Source: Akkermansia muciniphila (GTDB lineage Bacteria > Verrucomicrobiota > Verrucomicrobiia > Limisphaerales > SXQI01). From it: a stretch of DNA of 37,991 nucleotides. Shown here piece by piece: positions 7,268-16,641 of this stretch. The stretch covers positions 1 through 37,991 of the forward strand of contig CAMBHS010000010.1 of NCBI GenBank assembly GCA_945867235.1, read 5' to 3'. Numbering within the stretch: the stretch's first letter is position 1; each line of letters opens with the position of its first letter. The translations under genes were made by a program, and so were the position numbers. The notes below the pieces were generated by a model. That model was given only the letters and a program-made list of their open reading frames with translations, was not told the origin of the DNA and did not search any database.

Positions 7268-7935
7268 TAAATTTGAGGGGTGAATCCCATGATGATGTCA
7301 AATCGAGCCGCCATTTCGCCCAGTGTAGATTTGGGTATCCGCGCAAAATCAACTGTCACATTGGCGCGCTGCTTGGCGTCCTTGATCTCTTTATAAACCC
7401 CGTCCTTTTCGTTTTGCTCCTCGCCCTTGATGTAGCATTGGGTCGTCCATTTTTCGCGACCCTTCATCTTGACGGCAAAATGAATATGAGGCGTGCGCCC
7501 AGGATACTTGATGGGTCTGATGGTGCGAAAATAATACTCGCCGGTGGAACCTGTGGAAAACCGCCCGAACCCTTGGAAGTTTGTATCGCGGCTCCCATGT
7601 TTATCGCTCCCAGAATGGAGATAAACACCCTTGCCATCGACCTGCCAAATTTCGACCGTGGCATTGCGAATCGGATTCCCTTTGATATCAAGCACCCGAC
7701 CACTCAAGTGCGTGATTCCCCCTATTGCCGGGGTCAAACCATCGTTAACAATGATTAAATCATTGTCCGTATCCAGCGGTAGATGGTTGGGATAAAACGG
7801 ACCCTCGGTCGAACTCGGAGTCAAGGTGAGCTGTTCGGCCATGAGTCCTGGGACAGCAAATAGAGCCATCCCCATGCTCATGCCACGTATGAAACGCCTT
7901 CTATTGGATTGCAAATCATTGAAATCATTCATCAT
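7267..7935 (-). CDS. Intradiol ring-cleavage dioxygenase, Tat-exported
   Basis: The protein resembles the beta-subunit fold of protocatechuate 3,4-dioxygenase. STEGPFYP, an Ig-like stretch ILTHLSGRVLD-type (here THLSGRVLDIKGNPI), VEIWQVDGKGVYLH and FRTIRPIKYPGRTPHIHF appear in order. The two tyrosines (GVYLH and PIKYPGR) and two histidines (TPHIHF) match the non-heme Fe(III) ligand set of intradiol enzymes, which cleave catechol-type rings between the hydroxyls. The N-terminus NRRRFIRGMSMGMALFAVPG is a Tat-type signal. The longest frame starts at 7956, but ATG 7935 is chosen because AGGAGA lies ten bases before it. Export of both this enzyme and its hydrolase partner is unusual, as most intradiol pathways are cytoplasmic. 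The substrate is unknown. Confidence 0.88.
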   Translation of the reverse strand: MMNDFNDLQSNRRRFIRGMSMGMALFAVPGLMAEQLTLTPSSTEGPFYPNHLPLDTDNDLIIVNDGLTPAIGGITHLSGRVLDIKGNPIRNATVEIWQVDGKGVYLHSGSDKHGSRDTNFQGFGRFSTGSTGEYYFRTIRPIKYPGRTPHIHFAVKMKGREKWTTQCYIKGEEQNEKDGVYKEIKDAKQRANVTVDFARIPKSTLGEMAARFDIIMGFTPQI

Positions 7936-8135
7936 AAGATCGATTCTCCTCATCAAAACGGATTCTCAGCTCCTAAGGCTATATTTCTAAAGACTCAAGA
8001 CCAGTCTAAGGGGTTACAACAATCCTGACGCATTGACCCAACCTATCAAGCCCAAAACTCCTCACCACTATTGGGAATAATTATTCGTTTGCAATGGATC
8101 CTTCATTAAACCAGCGTATTCGGCGAATCTTTGTA

Positions 8136-11100
8136 ATGAAAAAACTGACTTCAATCGTAGTTTCTTTGGTTTTATCGCTCGGAATATCCGCAGCGTTGGC
8201 GGCAGGACGTCAACTCGCAGGTCAACATGCGCCCGCGACGACGCCGGCTCTGACGCCTGCAGAAGCGCAGAAAAAATTTACGGTTCCTGAAGGATTTGAG
8301 GTGCGGCTTTTTGCGTCCGAACCGGACGTGATCAACCCCGTCGCGATGGCTTGGGATGAGCGCGGTCGCTTATGGGTTGCGGAGCTTTATGAGTATCCTC
8401 TGGGAGCACCCGAAGGAACCAAGCCAAGGGATAGAATTAAAATTCTTGAGGATGTGGACGGGGATGGGAAAGCGGACAAAGTGACCGTGTTTGCCGACGG
8501 ATTGAATCTCGCCACAGGACTGCTCCTCGGCAATGGAGGGGCTTACGTAGGGCAGGCTCCCGACCTCCTTTTTTTGAAGGACACCAACGGCGATGATGTC
8601 GCGGATGAAAGAAAGGTCTTCATGACGGGTTTCGGATTGGAGGATCGCCATGAGCTTTTGAATGGATTTACCTGGGGCCCCGATGGATGGCTTTACATGA
8701 CGCACGGGGTTTTCACGAAGTCAAAAGTAAGGGATCCTGATCATCCCGAGGCACCTGGTGTGGAGATGACGGCTGCGGTGGCACGCCTTAATACCAAAAC
8801 AAAGAAATTCGAGGTGTTCGCCGAAGGCACGAGTAACCCGTGGGGTGTGGATTATGATGCGGCGGGTAACATGTTCGTTTCTGCGTGCGTGATCGACCAT
8901 TTATTTCACATGGCGCCCGGAGGGATTTATGACCGACAAGCGGGGAGTCCACCGCACAAATTTGCGTATGAACAGTTACATGCGATCAATGATCACAAGC
9001 ATTTTCGCGCGGCGTATGCTGGGATCCAAGTGTATCAAGGGGATCAGTATCCCGAGGAGTTTAAGGGAACAATTCTGCAAGGAAATATCCACGACAGTGC
9101 GGTGCACCAGGATAAGTTGACACGGAAGGGTTCCGGATTCGTGGCGTCTGCGATGGGTGATTTTGTTCGTGCCAATGACGGTTGGTTTCGTCCTGTGAGC
9201 ACTCAAGTAGGACCGGACGGCGCGGTGTGGATCATGGATTGGTATGACAAGTATCCCTGTTACCAAAATGCGAATGCGGATCCCGAAGGAGTGGATCGGA
9301 CTCACGGCCGTATCTGGCGCGTGGTTTACACTGGAAAAAACACCGGAGCCGCAGTGCCTTCGCACACTCCGGATTTAAACCTCGGCAAAGCGACCACACG
9401 TCAACTGGTTGAAACATTAAACCATGCGAATAATTGGCACCGACGGACGGCTCAACGATTGCTGGATGAACGACGAGATCCAGCGGCGAAAGAGATCATT
9501 GTTGCCTTGCTAAGCGATCAAAAGGCGACGCCTGACGGACGTGTCGCAGCACTCTGGACACTCGGCAGCAGCGGTTTGTTGGACGATGGGTTGCTCGATG
9601 CGATGAGCAAGGATACCCATCCGGTCATACGCACCTGGGTCGCCCGATTCACCGGAGAAAATGGGAACCCAAGCAAAGTTGCATTGGCACGATTGGATAT
9701 CCTCGCGAAGGACAATGACGCCCAAGTCCGACTGGCAACCGCCACAGCCATTCGGCAAATGGTTTCGGGCGACCTGACGATCAACACCCCAACGGTCCAT
9801 AAAACCCAGGCTGATATCGAACCGATTCTCGCCACGTTGGCACTCCATCCTAAGACGGGCGATGACCCCATTATTCCCTTTATGGCATGGATGGCGTTGG
9901 AACCCATGATTGCTCTCGATCCTTCGAGTGCGTTGGATTGGTTTAAAGACAACGGGATGTTGTGCCGATCCGTGGCGACCAAAATCATCACCAAAATCAT
10001 GCGACGCATCTGCGACAGTAATAAGGACGCCCATTACACCATGGCTTCGCAATTCGTGCTGGGGTTATCCCCTGAATCATCACCCCTTGCGGTGGCGGCG
10101 TTGGATGGATTGATCGAGGGACAACGAGGGCGCACCCAAGTTCCTGGTTCATGGACTCGTCCCTTTATTGAAAAACTGTCACTCCATGGGGATCCACAGG
10201 TGGTCGCCCGCGCCCGACAACTGGGAACCCTCTGGGGCGATGCGGCGGCGGTGGAGAACTCCATCCGATCGGCATTGGATGAAAAAGTTTCCGAGGAAGT
10301 GCGGATCAATGCTGTGGCTGCAATTCGTGGTCAAAAATCCGACCGAGTGAGGGACGGATTACTTTTGATCTTTAGAAGCAAGGCTCCGGAGAAAGTTCGC
10401 ATTGAATCCCTCCGCAGCTTAGGTGAAGTGGGAGGCGACGCGGTGTCGTCCTCGGTATTGGACCAATGGATCAATCTCTCCCCTGTGCTCCGACGCACGG
10501 CATCGGAAATCCTCGCCTCGCGCAGGGAATGGGCCTTGCCATTTCTCGCAGCGATCCAACAAAAAAAAGTGGCGGTGGGTGAAATTCCACCCACGGTGGT
10601 GAGGGCGTTAAGCACCAGCAAAGACGAGGCAACTCGGGTCAAAGCACTTCAGGTCATCGGTCGATACCGCGATGCGAATGCGGATAAACTGAAGGTTATC
10701 GCGGCGAAAAAGGAGATGATCCTGACTCCCGGAGTTGTGGACTTCAAGGCGGGACGTGAAATCGCTCAACGGGTCTGTTTCAACTGCCACAAACTGCATG
10801 GCGAAGGTGGCGAGGTGGGACCCGATCTCACCGGGGTTGGTCGCTCAAGCCTCGAAGCGTTGTTGAGCAACGTCATTGATCCCAACCAGATTATTGGAGC
10901 GGGTTATGAAAATATCGAAGTGGAGACCAAGGACGGAAGATCGATCAGCGGACGAATGGTGGAGAATTCCGACGTGCGGGTGCGATTGCTGACAGCCGCT
11001 CCCAAGGATGAGGTCGTCGCCAAGACCGACATCGCTTCTTTGCGGGTCAGTCAAATGTCAGTGATGCCCGAAGGACTTGAACAGATGGTCGATGCGGATT

Positions 11101-12428
11101 TTCGAAACCTGATAGGGTATATTTTGAATCCGCCACAAGACAAAAAACCGATCTCGATTTCCATGCGAGATAAAGCGCTTGCGGTGCAGGTTTATATGCC
11201 GGGTCGAACCGAGCCTGTGGACTTGCTGACCTATGTCATGGATCCAAAATTGCGACCTTATCTGCATCCCGTGATGGATCCCCGAGGACAAACCCAATTG
11301 ACTCATGACAAGCCGTCTGATCACCCTTGGCAACACGGGATATTCACAGGACTCCATTCAGTAAACGGTGTCGATTTCTGGTCAGAAAAGGAAGGAACCC
11401 TACGATTCTCGCGACTTACCGACGTCGTTCAGGAGCAGGATCATGTGGCGTGGAAAGCCGTCTCGGAATGGGTATCGCCCCAAGGCGAAGTTGTTTTAGA
11501 AGAGACGCAGAGGATCACCGTCCATAAGCCTGCAGCCGCTCATTCAAACTACACGATCGATGTGGATTGGACGCTCGAGGCAGGTGAAAAAGCCGTGAAG
11601 GTTGGACGTTACGATTACGGGGGATTCGCTGTGCGAATGATTTTTGATCCCGCCCATCGAATCCTGAACGCTCTGGGAACGACAGGCATCGCTGCGTCGG
11701 GACAGCGCGCCCCTTGGTGCGATGTCAGCCGACCGTTTGGCACTAATTCCTATGGAATCGCTGTGTTGGATCACCCGTCCAATCTAGGACACCCCGCTGC
11801 TTGGCGGGTGGATGGTCAGAGCCTGATCAATCCCAGTCCATCTTTGCAAGGCGATTGGCAGATCGACGCGCAAAAATCTCGTACCTTTCATTATCGGGTC
11901 GTGGTGCATGATGGCATGGGAGATTCCGGCCGACTCGGAGCCGAATACACAAACTTTGCGGCGAGAAAATTTAGTGCCGTTCCAGAACCAAGTTCAAAGG
12001 CCACCGATGGCGAGTCGGTAGCGCTTTGGGCCCCGGCCTGGCGTTTAGTGGCACCCAATTTCGAGGAAACCCCGCGTAAATTGCCTACCTACCTTGGGCG
12101 CGTTAACGTGCTGATGACCCATCCATTCGACAAGGACAAAGGAGCCGCCTTTGAACGTATTCTCGAATTGCCGCTGGGAAAAAAGACCCTACTCAATCTT
12201 GAGGTCGCCAGTCATGACGAAGGCGATTGGGAATTGCGACTCTTTGCCAACGGACAAATTCTTAAAAAGGAGTCGATCTCCAACACAGGTCAGCGTTGGA
12301 AACAGATCAGCGTTGACCTCTCATCGTATGCGGGGAAAAAAATTACCCTGCGAGCCGAAAATGCTGCCAATGGTTGGATCAATGAATTTGCCTATTGGGG
12401 TCTGATTGAGGTCAAATCGTCCAATTGA
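8136..12428 (+). CDS. Giant secreted PVC-type dehydrogenase: beta-propeller, HEAT repeats, cytochrome c and DUF6807-like domain
   Basis: The product is 1430 residues with a signal peptide (MKKLTSIVVSLVLSLGISAALAAG). ATG 8136 is preferred over ATG 8094 because it places this peptide at the N-terminus. Residues about 30-400 form the membrane-bound-dehydrogenase propeller (FTVPEGFEVRLFASEPDV, MAWDERGRLWVAELYEYP, GPDGAVWIMDWYD) with Asp-rich loops such as DVDGDGKADK. About 415-830 are HEAT-like helical repeats. CFNCH near residue 880, followed by KLHGEGGEVGPDLTGVGR, is a single cytochrome c heme site. About residues 1000-1280 (DPRGQTQLTHDKPSDHPWQH, GVDFWSEKEG) resemble the DUF6807 'PmoA' domain. 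The last 120 residues look like a beta-sandwich. Propeller-HEAT-heme proteins are typical of Planctomycetes and Verrucomicrobiota and are thought to oxidise sugars or polysaccharide products. Joining to a DUF6807-like domain is unusual. Confidence 0.85.
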   Translation: MKKLTSIVVSLVLSLGISAALAAGRQLAGQHAPATTPALTPAEAQKKFTVPEGFEVRLFASEPDVINPVAMAWDERGRLWVAELYEYPLGAPEGTKPRDRIKILEDVDGDGKADKVTVFADGLNLATGLLLGNGGAYVGQAPDLLFLKDTNGDDVADERKVFMTGFGLEDRHELLNGFTWGPDGWLYMTHGVFTKSKVRDPDHPEAPGVEMTAAVARLNTKTKKFEVFAEGTSNPWGVDYDAAGNMFVSACVIDHLFHMAPGGIYDRQAGSPPHKFAYEQLHAINDHKHFRAAYAGIQVYQGDQYPEEFKGTILQGNIHDSAVHQDKLTRKGSGFVASAMGDFVRANDGWFRPVSTQVGPDGAVWIMDWYDKYPCYQNANADPEGVDRTHGRIWRVVYTGKNTGAAVPSHTPDLNLGKATTRQLVETLNHANNWHRRTAQRLLDERRDPAAKEIIVALLSDQKATPDGRVAALWTLGSSGLLDDGLLDAMSKDTHPVIRTWVARFTGENGNPSKVALARLDILAKDNDAQVRLATATAIRQMVSGDLTINTPTVHKTQADIEPILATLALHPKTGDDPIIPFMAWMALEPMIALDPSSALDWFKDNGMLCRSVATKIITKIMRRICDSNKDAHYTMASQFVLGLSPESSPLAVAALDGLIEGQRGRTQVPGSWTRPFIEKLSLHGDPQVVARARQLGTLWGDAAAVENSIRSALDEKVSEEVRINAVAAIRGQKSDRVRDGLLLIFRSKAPEKVRIESLRSLGEVGGDAVSSSVLDQWINLSPVLRRTASEILASRREWALPFLAAIQQKKVAVGEIPPTVVRALSTSKDEATRVKALQVIGRYRDANADKLKVIAAKKEMILTPGVVDFKAGREIAQRVCFNCHKLHGEGGEVGPDLTGVGRSSLEALLSNVIDPNQIIGAGYENIEVETKDGRSISGRMVENSDVRVRLLTAAPKDEVVAKTDIASLRVSQMSVMPEGLEQMVDADFRNLIGYILNPPQDKKPISISMRDKALAVQVYMPGRTEPVDLLTYVMDPKLRPYLHPVMDPRGQTQLTHDKPSDHPWQHGIFTGLHSVNGVDFWSEKEGTLRFSRLTDVVQEQDHVAWKAVSEWVSPQGEVVLEETQRITVHKPAAAHSNYTIDVDWTLEAGEKAVKVGRYDYGGFAVRMIFDPAHRILNALGTTGIAASGQRAPWCDVSRPFGTNSYGIAVLDHPSNLGHPAAWRVDGQSLINPSPSLQGDWQIDAQKSRTFHYRVVVHDGMGDSGRLGAEYTNFAARKFSAVPEPSSKATDGESVALWAPAWRLVAPNFEETPRKLPTYLGRVNVLMTHPFDKDKGAAFERILELPLGKKTLLNLEVASHDEGDWELRLFANGQILKKESISNTGQRWKQISVDLSSYAGKKITLRAENAANGWINEFAYWGLIEVKSSN

Positions 12429-12716
12429 CCCCTCAGAAACACTGCTTTTCTTTCGGAAACAGCTGTCCCAATTATTGGTGACACGAACTCGCCCGTGTTT
12501 GTCTTTTATTGGCAATTATTGCATTTCCAATTCAAAAAACGGGTTTTGATGCGAAACGCAGGCTAATAACACTTGATGCTCCTATTCAAGTTCGTAGGCT
12601 TCCTTCGTTACCGACGAATTGTTTAAGCAACGAGAAATTGTTTGCCATGGGATAGTGGCGTTCAGCTCGGTGCAATTTTTCTGTTGGAAGCAAGCAACTT
12701 AAACACGAATATTCTA

Positions 12717-15700
12717 ATGAAAAAGTCTAGCTTACATATAGTAGCCGCGTTGGCGGCGAGTGTGTGTGTTTCGATGGCGCAGGCATTGCCTGGGGCACCG
12801 GAAGATAACGGCCTCGCCCCAAAGTCCAGCACCTTGTTCCTCAACCCCCCATCCGTACTGAATAATGGCCATACGGAAAGTATAGGTATCGGTATCGGAG
12901 CCTCTGGCAATGTTATTGTGGGCTGGGAAGATGACGGCGATAACTTGGCGGACGCCGAGGCGATTTGGACGATACTGGATTCAACGGGCAGTTTCGTGAC
13001 GCCAGAGACAGATCAAGTATCTCTGTCACCTGATTTTACCGGCATGTCGATTAGAAATCGGTTTTTATCCTATTTCCGGGCAGATGGATCTGCGATTTCT
13101 GGATGGACCTCTTGGGGTCCCAAAATCAAGGCCAACCTGTTCGGAGAAGGATTCGGCATGGGTGCCACCTCCTTCGGTTTAGGTACTGAAATTGAGGCAT
13201 TTGCGGAAATCCAAAACGATGCTGGCGGTGGGGGTGATTTTGCATCGGTTCAATTGCTTTCCAAAGTTGGGGCTCCATTGGGACTTGTAAGCGGGATGAG
13301 CGACACCGATGCAGAACCAGCGGGTGACGCTCGGATCGGCGACTGGGATTTCCTCAAGACAGGTAATATCGTCATTGTGAGTGAAAGCCGCCAAAATGGC
13401 GACTTGACCGAGCGCTTCGGAGGAGCTGTAGCTAATCGCCACGCGGGTTATCGCATCGTTACCCCAGCGGGTGTCGAGGTGAAGCCCTATTCCTTGCTGA
13501 GTGAGAAGACTGACAAGGTGGAAATGTGGCATGGAGTTGGTGTCACGGCAAACGGGTTTGCTGCACGGTTCGCTTCTTTAGGGGCGGCAACAGTGCGGAT
13601 GTTTGATAACCTCGGCAACCCAACCAGCACCAATATCAACATCGCGGAAGCCACAGGATTTGCAATCGCAGGCGGCGGCGGACGCGGGGACGGCACTGGA
13701 TTCCATGGAAATGGTAAAGACGCCTATGTCCTTGCTTCAGCAGGCACTGGACCTGATGGCACCCCACAAGTTTGGGTGACTGTGTTGAATGCAAATGGAA
13801 CGATTCGTTATTCCAAACCGGCCATTACCGATGTGCCTCTGACCAACCCCGACCGAGTGGATGCGGCGATCGATGCAAACGGGCGGGTAATAGTAGCTTT
13901 TTCTGATGCAGGCTTTACGGGAATGAAAATAATTTGCGCCCGCATATTGAAAGCAAACGGGGACGGTGAAACAGGAACCTTTTGGGTGAGTGAAGTCGAG
14001 AATCCAAACGCTTGGGCGGCTTATGATGCGAGCACACCCCGTGTGGCTTGGCGCAATGACTTGGTGGCGATCACTTGGATCAGCAAAAACGGACCTGAGC
14101 TTTCGCCAGAAGGAACAGAAATCAAAACGATTGCCGTGCGGTTATTCGGTACGTTCAAACCCGGCAGTGCTGAAGGAGAGGGTCTGACCCGCATTGTGAA
14201 GGACACGCCCCTGATCATCCCTGAGTTTAACGCATTAGGAAACTGGGAACCCCAAGCGAGCGTGATCGGAACCAGCACCTTCCTTATCGAAGGAAATACC
14301 TATGCCACGGATGATATCACTGCACAGCGTTACGTTGTGGGCATCCAACCTGCCGCTGGCGGTGCCATGCGTTTGGGTGACGCTTTCCATTCGGACGATG
14401 GCAAACCTTTTACCAGCAAGATCAACTACTCCCGCCAAAACGGAAATCCGGGACGTGTCGCCGGTGACAAACGCCCAGGAGCCGTCAATTTCGTGGCCGG
14501 CGGTGAAGCATCGCCCCATGTCGTTGAGGCTTTCCGTTCGGACTCGCGATGGGATCTTGGGTTCGACCGCCTTGCCGATGGCCGCTACGGGGTTGTTCAA
14601 GCGTTCTCATTGGATACTACCACCTTGGCTCAAAAGCCCTTGCATAAAGCGCTCGACTCCGCTCTGGGTCGTTTGACGGATGGGGTTGCAGCGGGCAATC
14701 AGATCAGCCGTTACGGCGGTGATATCGCCTTCCTTGACAACGGCAATTACGTTTCAGTCGTCCAAGATAACTCTAGGGCGATCTATGCAGATGCTAACGC
14801 CGCCGTGGCGACAATCTTTGCGCCAGACGGAACCGTGGTGAAGGATTCGTTTGTGGTCCAGCCGCGCGATATTTGGTGCAATCTTGCCGCTTACAAAGGC
14901 GGATTTTGCGTTCGTGTTGCTTCCGTCCTCTACTTCTATGACAACGACGGAACACCCAAAGGTTCGGTTCACCAAAGCACCTCGGGCGCAGCGTTTGATG
15001 GAGGTCGCGGCGATGGAACTCGTCTCTTTGCTCACATCAACAGCCCCTACGTTTATCTCGCTGGGAAAATGACAACGGGTGCCATCGTGCAAGTCGCCGT
15101 ATGGGATTCACGAGATCAAACCTTTGTTGATTCAACCTCCGTCAGCGAGCCTGGCTTTACAGGTGATGCGGATCGCGTCAATGGTGCTGTAGATGCATTG
15201 AACCGATTAACAGTCGCTTGGGTCAGCCAACCCATCGGATTCGTGAAGCAACAAGTTGCCGCACGCGTCCTGAAGTTGGATGAAACCACCAAGAAACTCA
15301 CACCGGTGACATCGAGCTTCTTCGCCTTCCTGAACTCCTCCACGGAGGGAACGATTCGATCCGTCGGAATGTCGGTGGCGATGACCACCAAACAAATCTG
15401 TATCGCGGCGAAGGGTGAAATCAACCGGGATAACAAGCCAGAGGAAGGTGCCAACACACCTACGGAAGTAAACTTCTACACCGTGTTGAGCCATCCAGTT
15501 CCTGCTGAAGATCCAACGACTCCTGTGAGCAGCGGCGCCCTGCCCTCGCTTGCGGTAACGCAAAACGGTGGAAACATCGTTGTTTCATGGCCCTCGGCCA
15601 TCGCCGGGTTCACGCTTCAAAGTGCCTCCAGCCTCTCGAGTCCGATCTCGTGGAGCACGGTCGCCGGTGTCGCCAACAACTCAGTCAGCTTACCTGCCTC

Positions 15701-15731
15701 AGGCACGACCTACTTCCGGCTGAAGAAATAA
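12717..15731 (+). CDS. Large secreted protein with internal duplication and Ig-like C-terminal domain, function unknown
   Basis: The 1004-residue product starts with a signal peptide (KKSSLHIVAALAASVCVSMA, then QALPGAPED). ATG 12717 is chosen over 12642 for that reason. Two stretches, roughly residues 205-430 and 665-865, align with each other. Each has a GD(W/I).FL..GN block, a GGRGDGT motif and DRV(D/N)xA(I/V)DAxxR(V/L)xVA(F/W). This suggests a duplicated beta-rich module, perhaps propeller blades. The last 75 residues (NIVVSWPSAIAGFTLQSASS to TYFRLKK) form the Ig-like C-terminal domain seen at the end of many Verrucomicrobiota surface proteins. I know no enzyme motif in it. The gene has its own terminator and 288 bases separate it from the dehydrogenase gene upstream. 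A surface or extracellular role is inferred. Confidence 0.8.
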   Translation: MKKSSLHIVAALAASVCVSMAQALPGAPEDNGLAPKSSTLFLNPPSVLNNGHTESIGIGIGASGNVIVGWEDDGDNLADAEAIWTILDSTGSFVTPETDQVSLSPDFTGMSIRNRFLSYFRADGSAISGWTSWGPKIKANLFGEGFGMGATSFGLGTEIEAFAEIQNDAGGGGDFASVQLLSKVGAPLGLVSGMSDTDAEPAGDARIGDWDFLKTGNIVIVSESRQNGDLTERFGGAVANRHAGYRIVTPAGVEVKPYSLLSEKTDKVEMWHGVGVTANGFAARFASLGAATVRMFDNLGNPTSTNINIAEATGFAIAGGGGRGDGTGFHGNGKDAYVLASAGTGPDGTPQVWVTVLNANGTIRYSKPAITDVPLTNPDRVDAAIDANGRVIVAFSDAGFTGMKIICARILKANGDGETGTFWVSEVENPNAWAAYDASTPRVAWRNDLVAITWISKNGPELSPEGTEIKTIAVRLFGTFKPGSAEGEGLTRIVKDTPLIIPEFNALGNWEPQASVIGTSTFLIEGNTYATDDITAQRYVVGIQPAAGGAMRLGDAFHSDDGKPFTSKINYSRQNGNPGRVAGDKRPGAVNFVAGGEASPHVVEAFRSDSRWDLGFDRLADGRYGVVQAFSLDTTTLAQKPLHKALDSALGRLTDGVAAGNQISRYGGDIAFLDNGNYVSVVQDNSRAIYADANAAVATIFAPDGTVVKDSFVVQPRDIWCNLAAYKGGFCVRVASVLYFYDNDGTPKGSVHQSTSGAAFDGGRGDGTRLFAHINSPYVYLAGKMTTGAIVQVAVWDSRDQTFVDSTSVSEPGFTGDADRVNGAVDALNRLTVAWVSQPIGFVKQQVAARVLKLDETTKKLTPVTSSFFAFLNSSTEGTIRSVGMSVAMTTKQICIAAKGEINRDNKPEEGANTPTEVNFYTVLSHPVPAEDPTTPVSSGALPSLAVTQNGGNIVVSWPSAIAGFTLQSASSLSSPISWSTVAGVANNSVSLPASGTTYFRLKK

Positions 15732-15757
15732 TCCAGCCCGTCAGAGAACACATCGAG

Positions 15758-15792
15758 CCACCCGTTGATCTTGGTCAACGGGTGGTTTTTTT
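15758..15792 (+). terminator. Rho-independent terminator after the large secreted protein
   Basis: An 11-bp perfect stem, CCACCCGTTGA (15758-15768) with TCAACGGGTGG (15775-15785), has a six-base loop and is followed directly by seven T. Confidence 0.92.
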
Positions 15793-15842
15793 ATCCATGG
15801 ATTGTAGTCGAACCGTCCTGACTTTCGTATTAGGATTTCGGC

Positions 15843-16625
15843 GTGTTTTTATTAAAGATGGCTTCGAGGCTCGGGTGGGTGGGTCTGGTGCTTATTTTAG
15901 GAGTCCAAAGCTTCGCCGAAAACCCATTGGTCGCCCTATTGCAATCCACCTGCAAAGTGACGATCGAAGGACAAACAGGCACTGGTTTTTTTGTGAGACG
16001 TGGATCTGTAAATTTTTTGGTGACCGCGGGGCATATTTTCGACAAGTCCTCGGCGACAGAATGCCGGTTGGTAATACGGGATCAAAAACCTCAATCGGAA
16101 CCCTCACGACGAGAACTAACCATTCCTTTACACAAAGAAGGGAAACCCTTGTGGAAAAAGCATGGCAGTGAGGATATTGCCGCGTTGCCTGTGGTCCTAC
16201 CGGTGGATAGCGACATGGTTTCAATTCCGTTCGATCGCATTTTGAAAGTCACGAAAGCGGGAGCCAGCGAAATCGCTCTGGGTATGGAGGTGTGGTTACC
16301 GGGATACCCAGCTCAGTTGGAATCGAATAAGGAGGGATGGCCGGTGCTCCGAAAAGGCATGGTCGCATCGTACCCCCTGTCACCGATCTCAAAGACTCCT
16401 ACGATGCTGATCGATATTCGAAGTTTTGGCGGAGACAGTGGGGGCGCGGTGTTCACGATGATCAAAGGCGTGCCTTACATCGCCGGGATGATTGTGGGAA
16501 TGCATCGACAAACAGATCGAACTACTTCGGCATTCGAAGATCGCACGGTTCACACGCCGCTTGGTTTGGCGATTGCGGTTCAAGGGCAAGTGGTCGCGCA
16601 GACCGTGAGTCTTTTTGCCCCTTAA
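15843..16625 (+). CDS. Trypsin-like serine protease, secreted
   Basis: The 260-residue protein has a signal peptide (GWVGLVLILGVQSFA) and a chymotrypsin-fold pattern. GTGFFVRRGSVNFLVTAGHI holds the histidine, HGSEDIAALPV the aspartate and SFGGDSGGAVF the nucleophile serine. The GDSGGxV block is the clearest sign. No PDZ domain follows, so it is not a DegP/HtrA protein of standard length. The start GTG 15843 has AGGA seven bases upstream. ATG 15858 would also leave a signal peptide but lacks a ribosome site. It ends 17 bases from the convergent LysR gene. The substrate is unknown, and function as an active protease is inferred from the intact triad. Confidence 0.85.
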   Translation: MFLLKMASRLGWVGLVLILGVQSFAENPLVALLQSTCKVTIEGQTGTGFFVRRGSVNFLVTAGHIFDKSSATECRLVIRDQKPQSEPSRRELTIPLHKEGKPLWKKHGSEDIAALPVVLPVDSDMVSIPFDRILKVTKAGASEIALGMEVWLPGYPAQLESNKEGWPVLRKGMVASYPLSPISKTPTMLIDIRSFGGDSGGAVFTMIKGVPYIAGMIVGMHRQTDRTTSAFEDRTVHTPLGLAIAVQGQVVAQTVSLFAP

Positions 16626-16641
16626 TTTTCCGGCAACCTTT

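Noticed and set aside
12470-12520. ACACG…CGTGT stem with TTGTCTTTT after the giant dehydrogenase gene, considered as a terminator
   Set aside because: Only five pairs and a broken T-run. The 288-base spacer otherwise holds nothing that I can support.
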